Made by a program: the position numbers and the translations under genes. A model generated the notes under the pieces. It was not told where the DNA came from and made no database searches. It saw only the letters and a program-made list of their open reading frames with translations. DNA of 64,000 nucleotides, from assembly GCA_003833135.1 (NCBI GenBank), contig QZLH01000144.1:41604-105603 (forward strand), written 5' to 3'. The stretch is from Oehlia diaphana. Lineage: Eukaryota; Glomeromycota; Glomeromycetes; Glomerales; Glomeraceae. Each line of letters starts with the position of its first letter. Position 1 is the first letter of the stretch. Shown here in pieces: positions 24,820 to 38,754 of the stretch.

Positions 24820-26974
24820 AGCTTGTATGATTAAAGAATTTAGATTTATTTGCAATATTTCTCATGTCAATAAAGGAATTTACTTCACAATTACATTAAT
24901 AAGTTTCTAATATTATAAAAATTATAGTTTATTTATCTTCGTGAAATTATTTTAAGATAATAATATTTTGTGAAGTAAAATATTTAATATAAATAAAATT
25001 CGGTAAAATTTTTCATTATTATACATTTATACTTGTATCTCTTACTTGTACCTCTGATTTGCTAATTCTCTCTCCTTCCTCAAAGATACAACTTCAATTC
25101 CATTATTTCTAGAACTAATAACAATAATCTACTTGTTACATATAAACGTAAATTTACGATCACTATTATTTTAATCGTTTTGATAAAGTTGATTTCTCCG
25201 ATTTATCCCTTATTCTATTGGGTGGTAATACCAAATCATAAATTTGTTATACTGAACCAAAGTTTCCTGAATTTTTTTATAATTAATTACTCTAGTTATA
25301 CTAAATTTTCATAAAAAATGGATCCAGTATAAATTTTTATTTTCTGCAAATAGTCATGTGACTATATATTAATTCAGGCCAAATTTATAAGTGCTGCCGA
25401 AAATTTAAGCAAAATTATAATTCTGACTAATACTACAAATTTAGCCTAAATTACCTAGAACAAAAACTAGTTCAGTATATAATGAATTCACTTTATACTA
25501 AACTAAACATTCTAAAACAAAAAAGGCTTATTATCTGTATTATTTATAAGAAATATTATATTTGATATAAATTTTAGGAAAATTTTATTATTATGGGAGC
25601 AGTATATATAGTTAAAGGAAAACCTACAAGAACCTACTTAACCATTTAATTTTATTCTAATTTAATCTGAATTTGATATTAACCAATTAAAAATAAAATA
25701 AATTGAATTATTTATTTTTTTAATATCTAATTAATTAAAGATTAAAAAATATATATATAATAAATTATTATATTTGTATTTTTTAAGATTATAATACCAA
25801 TAATTTTGCTTATATTTGCCATTTATTATTAGAAATAAATTAGTTAATAATAAATATATAGTTAAGCAAAATTCATTAATTGATTATAATTGTGATGCTA
25901 AAAGTTTATATTTAACAATAAAATTAAGGTAATTAAAAAAACTTTTGAACTTTAAAAAATTTAAAATATTACAAATCTAAATCATTAACTTTATTTTTAA
26001 ACAAAGTATTATTAAACTACCAGTCAGATTTTTAAGAAAATATTTAAATAAAATATATAACTTGAAAAAGTATAAAAAATAGACAATTTTATAAAATTAA
26101 GACGTAGCAAATAAAAAAAAATGGTTCTCGTAATCACCAATCTTAATTTTGGCTCAAATCATAAATTTTATTTTATATGTTAATTTTAATCACGTGACTG
26201 TAAATCCTATACCATTTATCAAAAACACGTTTTGTATTACTCAATACATAATAGCATTTACATAAAGGTACCAGTAAGATACACGCATACATGCATGTAC
26301 ATAATTAACCAAATTCATGATGCAAAATGGAAAACGCGTTCTCTCCTTTTCACTTGATAACTCAAACATCATAATGTTTATCAAAGCATTTACTAAATAT
26401 TTATAAATAGTGTTTATTGAATACAAGATATATTGAAAAAGTATCTATAAATGTTAAATCAAAGTATTAAAAAAATGCTTAAAAAGTTAAATAATTAATA
26501 AATAGTAAAATATTGTAGTATTTAAGTATTTTATTTTTTTATTACTTAATAAATGCAAATTTTTAATACTTATCAAATACTGCCATTTGATAAATACAAG
26601 ACTTCTATTTGGTTAAACTTCATGATGAAGAATACCTTCTAGTTCTTAATATCTAAAATACTTACCTTGCATATTATTAAATACATTGATTAGACAACTA
26701 TACTTTAATTTCCTATTTTACACTTTTTCCTACTATTTTTATTACCACCGTCAAAGTACTTCCTTTTTCCTATTTTTCTTTTTTCTCCAGCTGAGACACA
26801 ATATTCTTTGCAATATGGTAACTCATTTTCTACCTGTATTAAATCCTCTGATATACCACATATATTACAAATTTGAGGAAAAATTCTGGCTACAAAGTAT
26901 GGTTTCTTAATAGCTAAAGTACAAGTATATTTTTTGTTGATTTGTACTATTTTGAATAATTCAGCTATAGGATC
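24820..26974. other. Gene-poor AT-rich DNA
   Basis: No convincing gene. Long A/T-rich stretches, a CACGTG at 26191-26196 and short inverted words. Open frames here are short and of AT-driven composition. Confidence 0.5.
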
Positions 26975-27337
26975 CTTTACTAAAAATGGCTAATTTTTTG
27001 AAATATTTTTATAGACCTAGATACAATGGCTTTCAAAACAATTGTGCAATTATTTTGTAAAATTTTTAAAATATATCAAAATATTTTTAAGGTATTTTTG
27101 AAATTAAAATATCAAAATAATATCAAAGTTAATTAAATTATAATAATAAAATAATAATAAATATATTAAAAAATTATTATAATATTATTTTGAGATATTT
27201 TTATAAACCTAGATACAATACAATTATAAAATAATAACAAAAGTATAATAAAACCATTTTGATATATTAAATGTATTTTAGCAGTATTTTAAAATTATTA
27301 CAAAATCATTTCAAAAAATTGGGCATTTTTAGTAAAG
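26975..27337. mobile_element. MITE-like element, ~363 bp, imperfect ~28-bp TIRs
   Basis: The left end CTTTACTAAAAATGGCTAAT... (26975 on) is the reverse complement, with few mismatches, of ...CATTTTTAGTAAAG ending at 27337. Inside, a direct repeat ATATTTTTATA(G/A)ACCTAGATAC occurs at about 27004 and 27194. The interior is AT-rich and non-coding. Confidence 0.7.
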
Positions 27338-30300
27338 TATTGTTAGTGCTGTATCACATTCTATCGATTAAAATATCTGGTGATACATATTTCGTTATGA
27401 AAAATTCATCACATTCCATTTTTGCATCAATGGTACGATGATGCAATACATAGTGAAACTGGCTAAAGCAACTTGAATAAGCATAACTGATCACTGATTA
27501 GGGATTACTTTAATGAACAAGAAACTTACTGGAGCATGAGATCCAATTACGAATAATTGCCTACCTTTGGCTAAAAATTTCAACGACCAGAAGTCATCAA
27601 AGGCACATGATTTTGACAGGGCCTCCCCCTTCCAGCTGAAATTACAGAACTGAATGAACTGAAAATTTTACCAAGAGATTTCTGATACAGGCGGTCTCAG
27701 AAATTACAAATAGAGTGAACTGAAAAAATTTCACTGATGAGATACCTCTGAAAGAGTGGTGTATTACCACGTGAATTATTTGTAAACAGAGTTCACAGTC
27801 CGCTATGTCTGCTAGGGATTGGCATTTTCTGCTTTTTACTCCAAAAGATTTTCTGAAACAGTAAGTTACCATTAAGTGTTGAATTTTCTGAAGATACTTG
27901 GTTACATATTTTGGGAAGTATAATAGGATATTCTACTTTGTAGAAACTATTTTTGACCAAAAGTCTCCAACATGCTAATATTAATCTACTTTTATATTAT
28001 CATCTAATGACCATCAGTAATAGTGTTGGTATTCAATAAGGAAAAGAATATTGATTTACTGAGTGAGCCTTTCTTTCAATCATATCTTGATCTCAGTGTT
28101 TGAAACAGTTGGAACATAATAATGACAAATCTATTGTGATTTTTAAGGAAAAAAAGAATAATTATTATTTCGTAATCCATAAAGGAAGTAGAGAAATCTG
28201 GGAATCAAAACGGTCAAAACTATTTACAGGAAAGCTATAACAATGAATAAAAGACCAACAGATTCCAACTTTTAACCCATTGTATTTGATTTATTTTCGT
28301 AATGAAAATAACTTCTTTATTTTGATTTAAATTCTTCCTGCTGTTTATTTGAAATCTGGATTCTTATTTTTTTCTACTTTAGAAACGATTACAAATTAAG
28401 TATCTGATACTTTTATAGGATGATTATGATACAAAAATATCACCTTTCTCCTATGGAATTGTTTTTTCATATTTTCATTTCTTTGTCATCTCCTACATCA
28501 GTAGTTACATCAACAATGTTATCTACAAAAAAATTTGGGTTGTTTTAAAACATTTTAAAACATGGTAACAATAATCAAATAATAGGACAATATATCGCCC
28601 AACTTACTGTTTTTCTTGTTCAATATCCAGCTTAAACTAAATAATACCAACTCGCATTATTTTTTTGATCTTTCATTCAAGACATCAAAAGATTAGTCTA
28701 AATAATAAGCGCAATATACTGAGTTCCACTCATATGTTTCAATAGATCAAACATCAAAAGGAAGGTTTAATAATAAACTATTATCATAATACTAAAATGC
28801 GAATACATAATATTTCGTTTACTAAAAAAGTATACTGTATGACCATTATCTGTAGTCGAGTATTTATATTGTGATTGTTCTCTCATTATATCTCCTAATT
28901 TTTGATTATTGTATACTTCTTATTCTTGATCACATACATCCTGGCATCTATATTTTTTACTATTACAGTACCCTCTTCGTTTTGCATTACCATTTTAAAG
29001 AATTATTTTATGTCAGATCTATTTTTTCCTTTTCTCATACCAGAAGAGTATCCAAGTAGTTCAAATATATCCTGTTATTGATTCTTGCAACTATTACAAT
29101 TTTTAACTATTTATACTATTTTTGCTTATTCTTAGAATGCTCCAAAGTACAGTATGATTATTGTGCATCATATACAGATCACGAAAACTGTGATTCTTTT
29201 CTTCTGTATCATATTCTGTTTTGCCATTAACACCCAAGCATTTACTAGCTATACAAGTTATTTAGTGAAACTTCGAAAAGCTAAAGCCAAGCCATTTCGT
29301 ATATTTAACATTTCACTAGTCTTATTATATTTTATCTAACCAATATACGATTATCCTAATTAAGAAATTTATTATATCATCATTCCTGTAGCTTAAATGA
29401 TCTGCACTACTATTTCTTATTTGTAATGGCTTAGGAAAGTAATTATGGACGTAAAAAATTATGACATAGTATTAATAGTAATGTGATTTGGAAAGATGAC
29501 CATGATCTAAAGGTCACAGTTTTGCTGTTGAGAAATTTTAACTTTATGCTGCGGTTAATATTACATGATTAATATTGTACTATGTGAGCATGCTTAAATA
29601 AAATCTAGATTGATAACCTGTGCCACATCAGATATCTTTAAACTTAATATATTATACTTGGGGTCTAAAGAAAACAAAATATGTATGTAAAATTTAGTGA
29701 AACTGAGCTATGCTCACTTTGTAGGCTTTGCCACTACTTCACCTAGAATATATATTAGGTGATAAATATAATATTCTGATTGGTCTATTGCTTTAGATGA
29801 AGAAAGTGACACGTTTCGCTAAAAAAAGAAATTATGAATTTCTGGTGATCTGATAAAGTATACAAGACTGTTATTGAAAGTTTTCAATATTCTTAGTAAG
29901 AAATAGGTATTTGGGTGCTCTTTGTAGGAACTACAAGGGTTATGCTCTCTCTCATACAGTCATTTATTAACTACATGTACATTTATTATTGTTGATTTTT
30001 GACATGAATCATGTTCCACACTATGTATATACTTTTTTGTTTGAATATGCAAAGCTAATATTTATTTTTATTTTTCTCTATTTTTGGACTCAAGAATTGT
30101 GAGTGATATATCTCACATCAATAACGGAAATTTATTGATTAGCTGCAGGATAGATGGAACTTTTATCAAAAATACCAGTGCTAATATTCGTTAACTGAAG
30201 ACATTTATATGAATCTTTGGAGTTTACGTGTAATTTCTAGAATAATTTCCAAGTTAGATCAAATGCAAGCATATGAAAATACTAAAAAGAAGCATCATTA

Positions 30301-30573
30301 AAAGAACAATTCCCATGGCTGCCCACAACACATGTTATATATACATGGCCACAAATTCTTTATTGTCATAGTGGTATAACTTCGATACTACTACTAGGTC
30401 ATTTTTATTTTTCCTTTCACCTGCTAAGCTATTTATGATGTGCCTTCATTTTTGTAAAGCATTGATAATCCAAAAGAATTGTTTTTCTAGCATCATCTTT
30501 GTACTGATTTTATATGTATAAATACTTCTCGACTCTGCACTGTTTGAAAACAACTCTGCAAAATAAAATCAAA
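27338..30573. other. Gene-poor DNA, no supported gene
   Basis: Base composition is slightly less extreme than in the flanks, but I see no conserved domain or consistent exon structure. A short hydrophobic frame at 29154-29339 has a signal-like N-terminus but no support as a gene. Confidence 0.4.
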
Positions 30574-30996
30574 ATGAAATTCAACCTTTTTTTGCTCCTT
30601 TTAGCCACCCTTCTTGCTGTTAAGTCGTCTTAGTAACAGAAGATTTATACTATTCGAGACTCTAAATCCAAACTATATTGGGCAGCAAATAAAACTAATC
30701 ATATTGATCTACAAGTCACAGGTGCAAAGTGGATATTAACTACTGCTTCTGGTGGCTTTACTATTAGTCTCAGTAATAATCCTGACCTCTATATCACATA
30801 CAAGGGTAATAGAAACCTTCTTACTCTTGAAGGAAATATTTCTCAGCTAAATCAGGAATGGATATTTGTTCCTTCTAAAACTAACGAGCATGCCATTCAA
30901 CTTGTTCAACATAGCAATCAGTTTGCAAATATTGGAAATAATGGATTTATTATTGCTAGTACTAATCAATTAGAATGGATATTTGAAGAAAAATAA
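30574..30996 (+). pseudogene. Small secreted-protein gene with two adjacent in-frame stop codons
   Basis: From ATG 30574 the frame encodes a classic signal peptide (MKFNLFLLLLATLLAVKSS, 19 residues), then TAG TAA at 30631-30636, then about 119 uninterrupted codons to the stop at 30994-30996. The part after the stops is well behaved: KIYTIRDSKSKLYWAANKT, three strand-rich stretches with recurring (Q)-x-W-IF motifs (NQEWIFVP, QLEWIFEE) and ITYKGNRNLLTLE. This pattern suggests a beta-trefoil (ricin-B/MIR-like) fold, which is inference. A TATA-like TATAAATACTTC lies about 55 bp upstream of the ATG. No intron can remove the two stops without destroying the signal peptide, so the gene is most simply a recent pseudogene or a readthrough candidate. 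Small secreted proteins are common effector candidates in mycorrhizal fungi. Confidence 0.65.
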
Positions 30997-31841
30997 ATGT
31001 TTTTTACTTATGATGTAACTGAATGAATTTGTATATTTTTTTTGTATCAAATATACAGTATATATATATTTTGTATCTACTTAAAACTAGAGTTAGACAA
31101 TTACTAGAAATAAAGCATAATTAACATAATATCTTCAATTTCGTAAAAATAAAATTCTATAACCTGTGACAAAAAACCTACAAATTTTAGTGTGGTACTA
31201 TTGCCAAGATAATTAGTCCGAAGTGAAATGAAGGACTCTAATTGTTTCAACAAGCGATAAAAAAATTACATAGAAATATTGATGAGAATTTTACCCATCT
31301 CTGTTTTCTTTTTGTATTCCTTCATAATTACTGCAGTATAGCCCACTTTATTCACCTCTTCAAAGGTGAACGTACCACCCAAAAATAATGAAGAATCGGT
31401 TGCAGTAGTTTCACCTATTAATCATACAGTCGTTTGTAGTGGACAAATATCAAATAAGCAGTTATACCAATAATAACAGAAAACTATGCATTATAACTTA
31501 GACCTATTTTCACATGAAGATTAACAGACTAGAAATTTAATACAACTACTGTGCATTAAGAAACTCTTGCTGACAGTATAATTACTGCAAGGCTAAAATA
31601 TCAGATTTCTTGTTCATTTTATATGGAGTTTTTCATTCAAACACTTTAGGATCCACATACAGCATTACGCCCAGACTTCAGTATTATAACAATCCTATCT
31701 TTTTCAATCGAATGTCTGAAAATCTGATATTTTTATTGTATTTTTGTATATTAAGATAATATTGGGATGCTAAAAAAAGAATATGTTAATTGCATGATGT
31801 AGTGAATTAGTTGAATTAAATGAATTACAAATAATATTATT
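30997..31841. other. Intergenic, no supported gene
   Basis: AT-rich; a short minus-strand open piece at about 31340-31410 (GGTFTFEEVN) has protein-like composition but no partner exons. Confidence 0.4.
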
Positions 31842-32025
31842 GTGCTTACAAGATCCCCGATTCTCCTATCATCATGTAACTGTAAAATCGCAATTGCAAT
31901 TTCTTTAGCAAACTTTAGCTGGTTCTTCCATTCAAAAGTTTTAGATTATTCCTTAAATAATCTCTTAGTGTTCCACCATTCACATACTCAAGAACAAGCG
32001 AATATTTCTCTTCATCTAACAAGAA
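31842..32025 (-). pseudogene. Protein-kinase fragment (N-lobe to helix E)
   Basis: On the minus strand from about 32025 the frame reads LDEEKYSLVLEYVNGGTLRDYLRNN, the hinge and helix D of TKL-like kinases common in Rhizophagus. After a frame change near 31930 it continues WKNQLKFAKEIAIAILQLHDD (helix E). The catalytic loop (HRD) that should follow is missing and no glycine-rich loop is found upstream, so this is a relic about 60 codons long. Confidence 0.65.
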
Positions 32026-35000
32026 AACATATCAATAAAAATTGTTATATACAGTGGTGATCAGTCAGAGACTGCTCGAAGAGCAAAATTATTTGGAATG
32101 ATGAATGTGGAAAATGGCAGTTTTTTTTGTATTTTTTACGCATTTCGCTTCTTCTTTTTTTTAAAAATTATGCTTACCACTGTAATTATTTTCATCTAGT
32201 GACTTTGTACATCCGTAAAACTGGATTATGTGTTTAGAAATAAAGTGGACCTTTAAGGTTTTATATTTATGTAACGAAAAAGCGCTATTAGTAACACACC
32301 TCTTTATTATCTACAATTTTTTAATCACATATATTGCTGATATATTCTTCCATTTTCCAGTGAGAACTGATAGTCTCCTAAAGGATCTCAGGATTATAGT
32401 AATGGATTTTCCAAAATACCTTTAGCCTATTGGAGTAATCAGCTTCAAGATGCAACTATAATGATATCAATCACCAATTTATGTTACTATTCGAGAAGTT
32501 ATCCTATTTATACAAATTTCAGAGCAGAAACTGTGTATGCATATAATAGTACATAAGAGGAAAATGTAACGTTCATCTGCAAATGTATAACCATATTATT
32601 ACTTTATTAAACTAGTGAATAATTTCCTATGTGCACTCACAAATGTTTCACCAGATTCCCAGAGAGGATGAAATATGCAACTGACACCCTCTCACTTTTC
32701 TAGCGTAAAAGCATGAAAGAAATTCTCTCTAGACATAATCCTAATCTTATAGAGATTTGTTATACATAGATGGAAATACTGTAAGTTTAACATAACCCTT
32801 GGGTATTCAAAAATTGTGTACTTAGAACTCATTTTTAATAATTGATAATATCATTGTTTTCAGATTATATCTATTTTTTTGGAAATGTATTTTAGTACAA
32901 GAAAACTAGTAATCCATGAAGCATATTTTGAAATAAGTGAAAAAGATATTTAACGTAACAACATCAAAAGCTGGAAGAGTTCAAAGATTATGCTCTACAG
33001 GTATCGCAACAGGTTTTTGGTTAACTGTGTGGTGAGTGTAGTCATTAGAATATACAATTAAAAAATAACAAAAAATATGTAACAAGCGGTCTGTATATTA
33101 TTTCAAAGTATTGACTGTGAGTTTATTTGTAGTACCGGTCTCTAATAATTGAATTATCATACTACATACTGTATATGTCTTGTCATAGATGTTTTAACTG
33201 GTTGCTCAAAGATGGACACTAGTATCTATTACTGGTATACAATGGACTTTTTGAAGAAAAGGCAGTGTCAAAGGGGACACTGTAAAGATCGGTTAATTTC
33301 AGGATATATAGTAAGGACACTTATTGTCTGTGAAAATTAAAACAGGAGTTAATTCAAAAAAAATGTAATGTCTATTAACGAGATACTTGACACACTGAAA
33401 ATGGATGAATATGCCAACAGTTATTTACTGGGAAGAATATGGCGATTTAAGTATTAGGGGATTTTTGTGTCAATAAGAAACATCACATTTATTTTTTTCA
33501 CACGAAGTTTTAAGACAGTTTGGGAAAGAGAGGACAACAACAGAATATACTCTTTGTCATTGAGTAAATTTACAAAGATCATGGGTTTATTCGTATACTA
33601 TGAATAACAGAAGAGGGAGTGATGTTTATGTCAGACAATTGGAATAAGTTAAAACCACGCAGAGTACCACTGTAATGGTCACAGTATCTTAGCATAGAAA
33701 CTTACTTTACTAATTATTTTGGGACACTTAAAATAGGACAATTTACTGTTATATATTTTAATAAAATAGTATTCATCTCACTGTGACTGATCAAACACTA
33801 TATGGTAATCAATGAGGATTCGTCTACTTTTGTAATTTCTATGTGTATATTGTGTTTTCACAGCTTGGGTGTCATTATATGCAGGAATGGCAACTGAAGA
33901 GTAGAGGTTTAGAAACTAAAGTTTGAGTAGCAAAACTATCGCATAACAGCAATTGAAAATATAAACATATGACTTATAATAATTTATCATATTGGCAGGT
34001 CATATAAAATAATTCCTATATAGTACTAGATATTACACTCTAAGTTATAAGTAGATATAGGAAAGATAAGAATTAATATAACAATTGTTCACAACAGCGT
34101 TCAAAGTGCAACGCTCTTATGTATTTATAAGAAATAAATAAAAGTAATTTTTTTGGTTTAATTTATATCTAATAGCTATTTTAACAAAATATATCGCCAT
34201 TTTTGTTATTAGAATGCAAAAAAATGGTTCATATTAATGCCAATATCAGACGCACTAATAGGAAACAGAATTTAAAAGTAATACTTCGTTATTGATATAA
34301 AAAATAGAATTCCACAATATAAAACGTGACTCAGTTTCATAAGATCAGTAACTGCGGCTAATTTTTCTATGACTACACAAACAAAATTTAGAAGTAATAT
34401 CTCTGATATACTTTTGCATCTCTGATTGCTTATTTTAATAGAAGGTATTCCTACTAAAGAAGCGATGAACATTTTTATAGAAAAATTGTACTACATATGA
34501 TGCCATATAATATTTAGTAATGTGATACTCTGAACACTTGTCCCAAGTATCATGTGAAGTTGATGTACTTGTAATCATAATATTAATAAATCAAAAAGAA
34601 TCATTTTGAACACATTGAAAAAATACACAATTATAAAGTAATACAAACCACATTATATTTATTTTTCGTTCTCTGTTAGCTTGTTGATGGAAGCTGAAGT
34701 GTTAATAATGATATCTCGAGTCTTACGGTAGATTATGTTATGAGCAATTGAGCATTGATAGAAATGAGACGGGATTATTGGAAGTCAAGAACTAGTTAAT
34801 GAACACTTATTATATAGTAAGTTGTGTTATTGGTCACTTATGCAGTTGAAAGGCTTCGAAAAATTATTCACATGCATTCATTTATCTTACATCATCTTTG
34901 TTATTCGCAATAATATAACACACTTATGAATATTAGGCGTTGAATAGTGTTAGTTACAACCAAATAACTTTTTTAAGCAGATCACTCAATGAGAAAGCAT

Positions 35001-36191
35001 TTGTAGTAGAAATATGAAACTTTAACTTACGTGGAATTATTATAAAAGGATTTATCCGGGCATTTGTGGTTCACATGAACATTTAACGGTATTCTGACGA
35101 ATAACTACTAGTTCAGGATGTTAGTCATATACAAAGGGCTATTGATGTTATATAACGAAAGCGTATTACTTAATAGAAATTGATTTTTTATTTTGCTGTC
35201 TATGGTTTCTATATTAACTGAAAAGTTTAAGATAAAAAAAAATGGGTACCCTATTTAAATGGGACAACATTTATGATAACAAAAAATCTAAAAGGTATAT
35301 GAAATAATCTAATAAAGCTAGCAAATCTTGATTTGACAGGAGTAAACAGTCCCATTTTCTTCATTTCCAGAGACAATAGATACATTATTACTTTTAGAAT
35401 CAATACTATTAAGCACTGAATCCATAAACTATGTTTTTCAGAAAGTATAGAGAAGTGATCACAATGTTGAATAACAGGATTGTGTAATATACGCTTTTAG
35501 CGCCATTCAGGTAAATTTCTTATATATACTAGACACATAACTATGAACACAAAAATAAATGAAATAGTGGCATAATAATTTTGTAATCGAAAATGAGTCG
35601 ATTGATCTATACAAAATTATGAATATTAGAACTAGAAGTAATACCTGTTCACATATAATAGGATAAATTCTGTTATCATCAAAGTCAAATTGGAATGGAT
35701 ATGTATTGCGTTTGTACTGTAGAAAATATATTACTTCCTTCGGAATTAGGAACACATTACAAAGTAATGCTCTCCAGGCATTTCCTAAGACCATTGAGCC
35801 TATGAACTGACTGTCTTACCCTAGATTCCATCTACCCTCTAGGTACGAAGTAGAACTGGAATAACTAGGACTTCGTCCTAGAAAGAATGTATCCATTAAT
35901 TGGTTATCAATTTTTTACTATACACAAACATTATCAACTACGTAGGTGAATAATAGACAAATGTATGCAGAAAAATCTCCAGTCCATGTAATGGACCTTC
36001 CAAGGGAAGTGATTTTTCGAGGAATGAGGGGCTTTAGCCAATTCCATAAAAATAATGTAGGCTGGTAACAGAGGAGGTTCTAGGAACCTAGATTCATAGG
36101 GCAAGACGCTCAGTCTAAAGACTATTTTGGTCATATGATATCGATACTCATGGGTCCCATCTCATGTGATTTTTGCAGTATTTCTGAACTC
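32026..36191. other. Gene-poor DNA, no supported gene
   Basis: No domain or consistent splicing pattern seen on either strand over about 4 kb. Open frames here are short with AT-driven composition. Confidence 0.4.
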
Positions 36192-36399
36192 CCCCAGCTA
36201 CGCCATCAAAAAAAGCTCGGGTTTGGCCCGTATTACGGCGTTATGCACTAACACGTGTAATATACAGTGACGAATAAGGGCGTGACGAATAAATTTTTAC
36301 CAGATATATATAAACAGTGAAACTCGGCCGGAGGTGTGACGATGTGACGAATATTTTCACGGTCACGTGCCCGAGCTTTTTTTGATGGTGTTACTGGGG
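36192..36399. mobile_element. MITE-like element, 208 bp, ~30-bp TIRs starting CCCCAGC
   Basis: Left TIR 36192-36221 (CCCCAGCTACGCCATC, then AAAAAAAGCTCGGG) pairs with right TIR 36370-36399 as reverse complement with only a few mismatches. The interior has TTACGGCGTTATGCACTAAC ending in CACGTG (36252-36257), then GTGACGAATAAGGGCGTGAC, and a second CACGTG at 36364-36369. No coding capacity. Confidence 0.85.
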
Positions 36400-36916
36400 A
36401 AGATAGTATTTCTGATTGAAGAATATGTGGCGTAGTAACACATGATTGGTTTGTTCACTGTCTCTTCACATGACTTTTAGCATATGATAAAGCGAATAAA
36501 GAATATATACTGGACATGCAGTAATTGTTTCCTAGAAAGAGTTGAATATTCCATCTTAACCCCTATATGCTCATAGTTATTGGGCAAATTTGCCCGCAAT
36601 TTTACCAAATTTTAGCTCTCATCTAATTTTATGAAAAATAAAGCAATTTTAATAAAAATTTTTTTCCAAAATAGTTTAAATTATATATTGTGCAGCAATT
36701 ATTATCATTTATATGATTTCATTGATTTGAAATTATACTTTGCGTTCACATTTGTATTACATGTATTACGTAATTATCATGCCTCATAAAAACATATTTA
36801 AAAGATACGAGTCCAATTTTTGATCATACATGGCTCTAAACCGGACCGCGCTACCATCATTACAAGCTTCAACGGTTGTTGTTTTGTTTCAAGCAAGACG
36901 TTTTTCCGATATAGTT

Positions 36917-37336
36917 GCGCCTCCTAACAAATATTATTTGACTCAGGTAGTTTGTTTTTGTTCGAATAAATATGTTATAATGAAACACTAATATTAATCC
37001 AAGTAGATGTTCATTCGATTTAGTTAACCAAAGAGTGCTCCTGTCAGATATTGTCTGACTCCAGTGGTTTGCTTTGATTCGAATAAATATGTTGTAACGA
37101 AAATACTATTATTAATCTTATTTCAAGTATATGTTCGTTCAACCTAGTTGACCAAAGAGTGTCTGGTGGTTTGTTTTTATTCGAATAAATATGTTGCAAT
37201 GAAAATACTAACAATAGATGAGTTTTAATTAGATACTCATTTTAGTTGACCAAAGGGCGCCTCCTGACAGATATTACCTGGTTCAGGAGTAGCCCAAGTG
37301 ATAGTGAAGGACTACTCCTGATAGGTATTACCTGAG
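36917..37336. repeat. Degenerate minisatellite, about 120-bp unit, 3-4 copies
   Basis: Units begin at about 36917, 37036, 37161 (5' shortened) and 37257. Each carries (G)CTCCTG-type start, TTCGAATAAATATGTT, ATGAAAATACTA and TTAGTTGACCAAAGAG at similar spacing. A partial unit follows at 37311. Non-coding. Confidence 0.75.
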
Positions 37337-38754
37337 TCCAAATTGTAGGATATTATCCTATTTCTCACTATTTGCGAAATGGTTAATTAAGCGAATTTTA
37401 TAACGAAAATATTAATAATCATCTTGTTTCAAGCAGGATGTTCGTCCATGTAGGAAGAATGTAGTAGATGAGTATATATAGGCAAATGAAAAAAATTGTC
37501 GCCATTTTCATGCACGTTATGCAATGCAAGTTCACGACTAAACCATCACTATAGGATCGCATAAAAAGAACCTTTCACCCACATTTTTCCTACGACTTGC
37601 TTTTTATTGTAGAGATTCAGAATGATTTCGAACTATCGTTGAAAATGCTTAACGGGAAGATATGAAAGCTGGCAGAAGTAAGATTAACATTTTTATTTCA
37701 TTATTTTGGCTTATTTTATAATCCTATATCGAAAATTGTATTTATCTGTTATTGGGCCTTTATGAAGTTATGGTATTTTGTGAAGGGTTGAACTATGGTA
37801 CTTTACAATAAAAAATGTATTTTATATTTTTTATATTAGGTCTAAAAAGTTTTAACTTACAGTGGTATTCGCTTAACACAAATGTTAAAACAAAGTAAAT
37901 TACATAATAATGATCATATTATAATAGAACAATTATATGTTTTTCACACCTGACAATTACAAAAATTTTTTATTAAATATTTAATTTAATTCTATTTAGC
38001 ATTCTGATAAATAAGGCGTTAACGCCTCCTTGATGCTTAATATTTATGATTTCTGTAATTTACATCAATCACAAATCCTACTACTTTTATTTCACAAATT
38101 TTACGTATGGCAACATTACTTATTAATAATATTGCTACACCAATCACCAATTTCTGCAATCTCTAATATTCATATAATCTTCATGTAATTTAATTTTAAT
38201 AACATTGTGATATGACGACCTTAAATTGATTAATTTCCTACCATAAAACTCTAATAATTATTTAATATTTCTTAAGACTTTGTTCAAGTTGAGTTATCGA
38301 CGCTAAATTTAATTAATTTAAAAAATAATTTATCATAATTATTTAATTTTTATTTTTTTAAAGTTTTGTGCAAGTACAAAACTATCTCAAAATTTTTTAA
38401 TACCTGTACCTACAGATTTAGGACAACTATACATTAGACGACTTAGACGTGCTATTATATTCAATTAATTCCAAATATGGTTACACATCTCAACCCTTAT
38501 TACATATCTCACCTAATACTCATGATTCATGAAAACTACTTTGTAGCATTTTGAAGTTTTACTTTACAAAGCTGTTTTTTTGGAAAAAGAAATTTAGCAT
38601 CGAAACCTGCCCTTTGCTACTGAAATTAATTAGAAAACAAGTTATTGCATGTTTTAGTAAATGCAAAGATTTGGCAAATTGCACTTTTTTTTAACTTATT
38701 AAATACATTAATACCTTTAATTTTTGCGGCGGATTTATGAAATCCTGATTACCC
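37337..38754. other. Gene-poor AT-rich DNA
   Basis: No gene seen. At 38728-38744 lies CGGCGGATTTATGAAAT, repeated in inverse orientation at about 39865-39881, on either side of the next element. Confidence 0.5.

Noticed and set aside
29154..29339. Short frame with a hydrophobic, signal-like N-terminus
   Set aside because: Only 61 codons, ends in AT-driven residues, and no splice partner or homologue is recognised.
35507..36134. Two minus-strand frames of 95 and 66 codons
   Set aside because: No conserved motif, no consistent splicing and no start context; likely chance.
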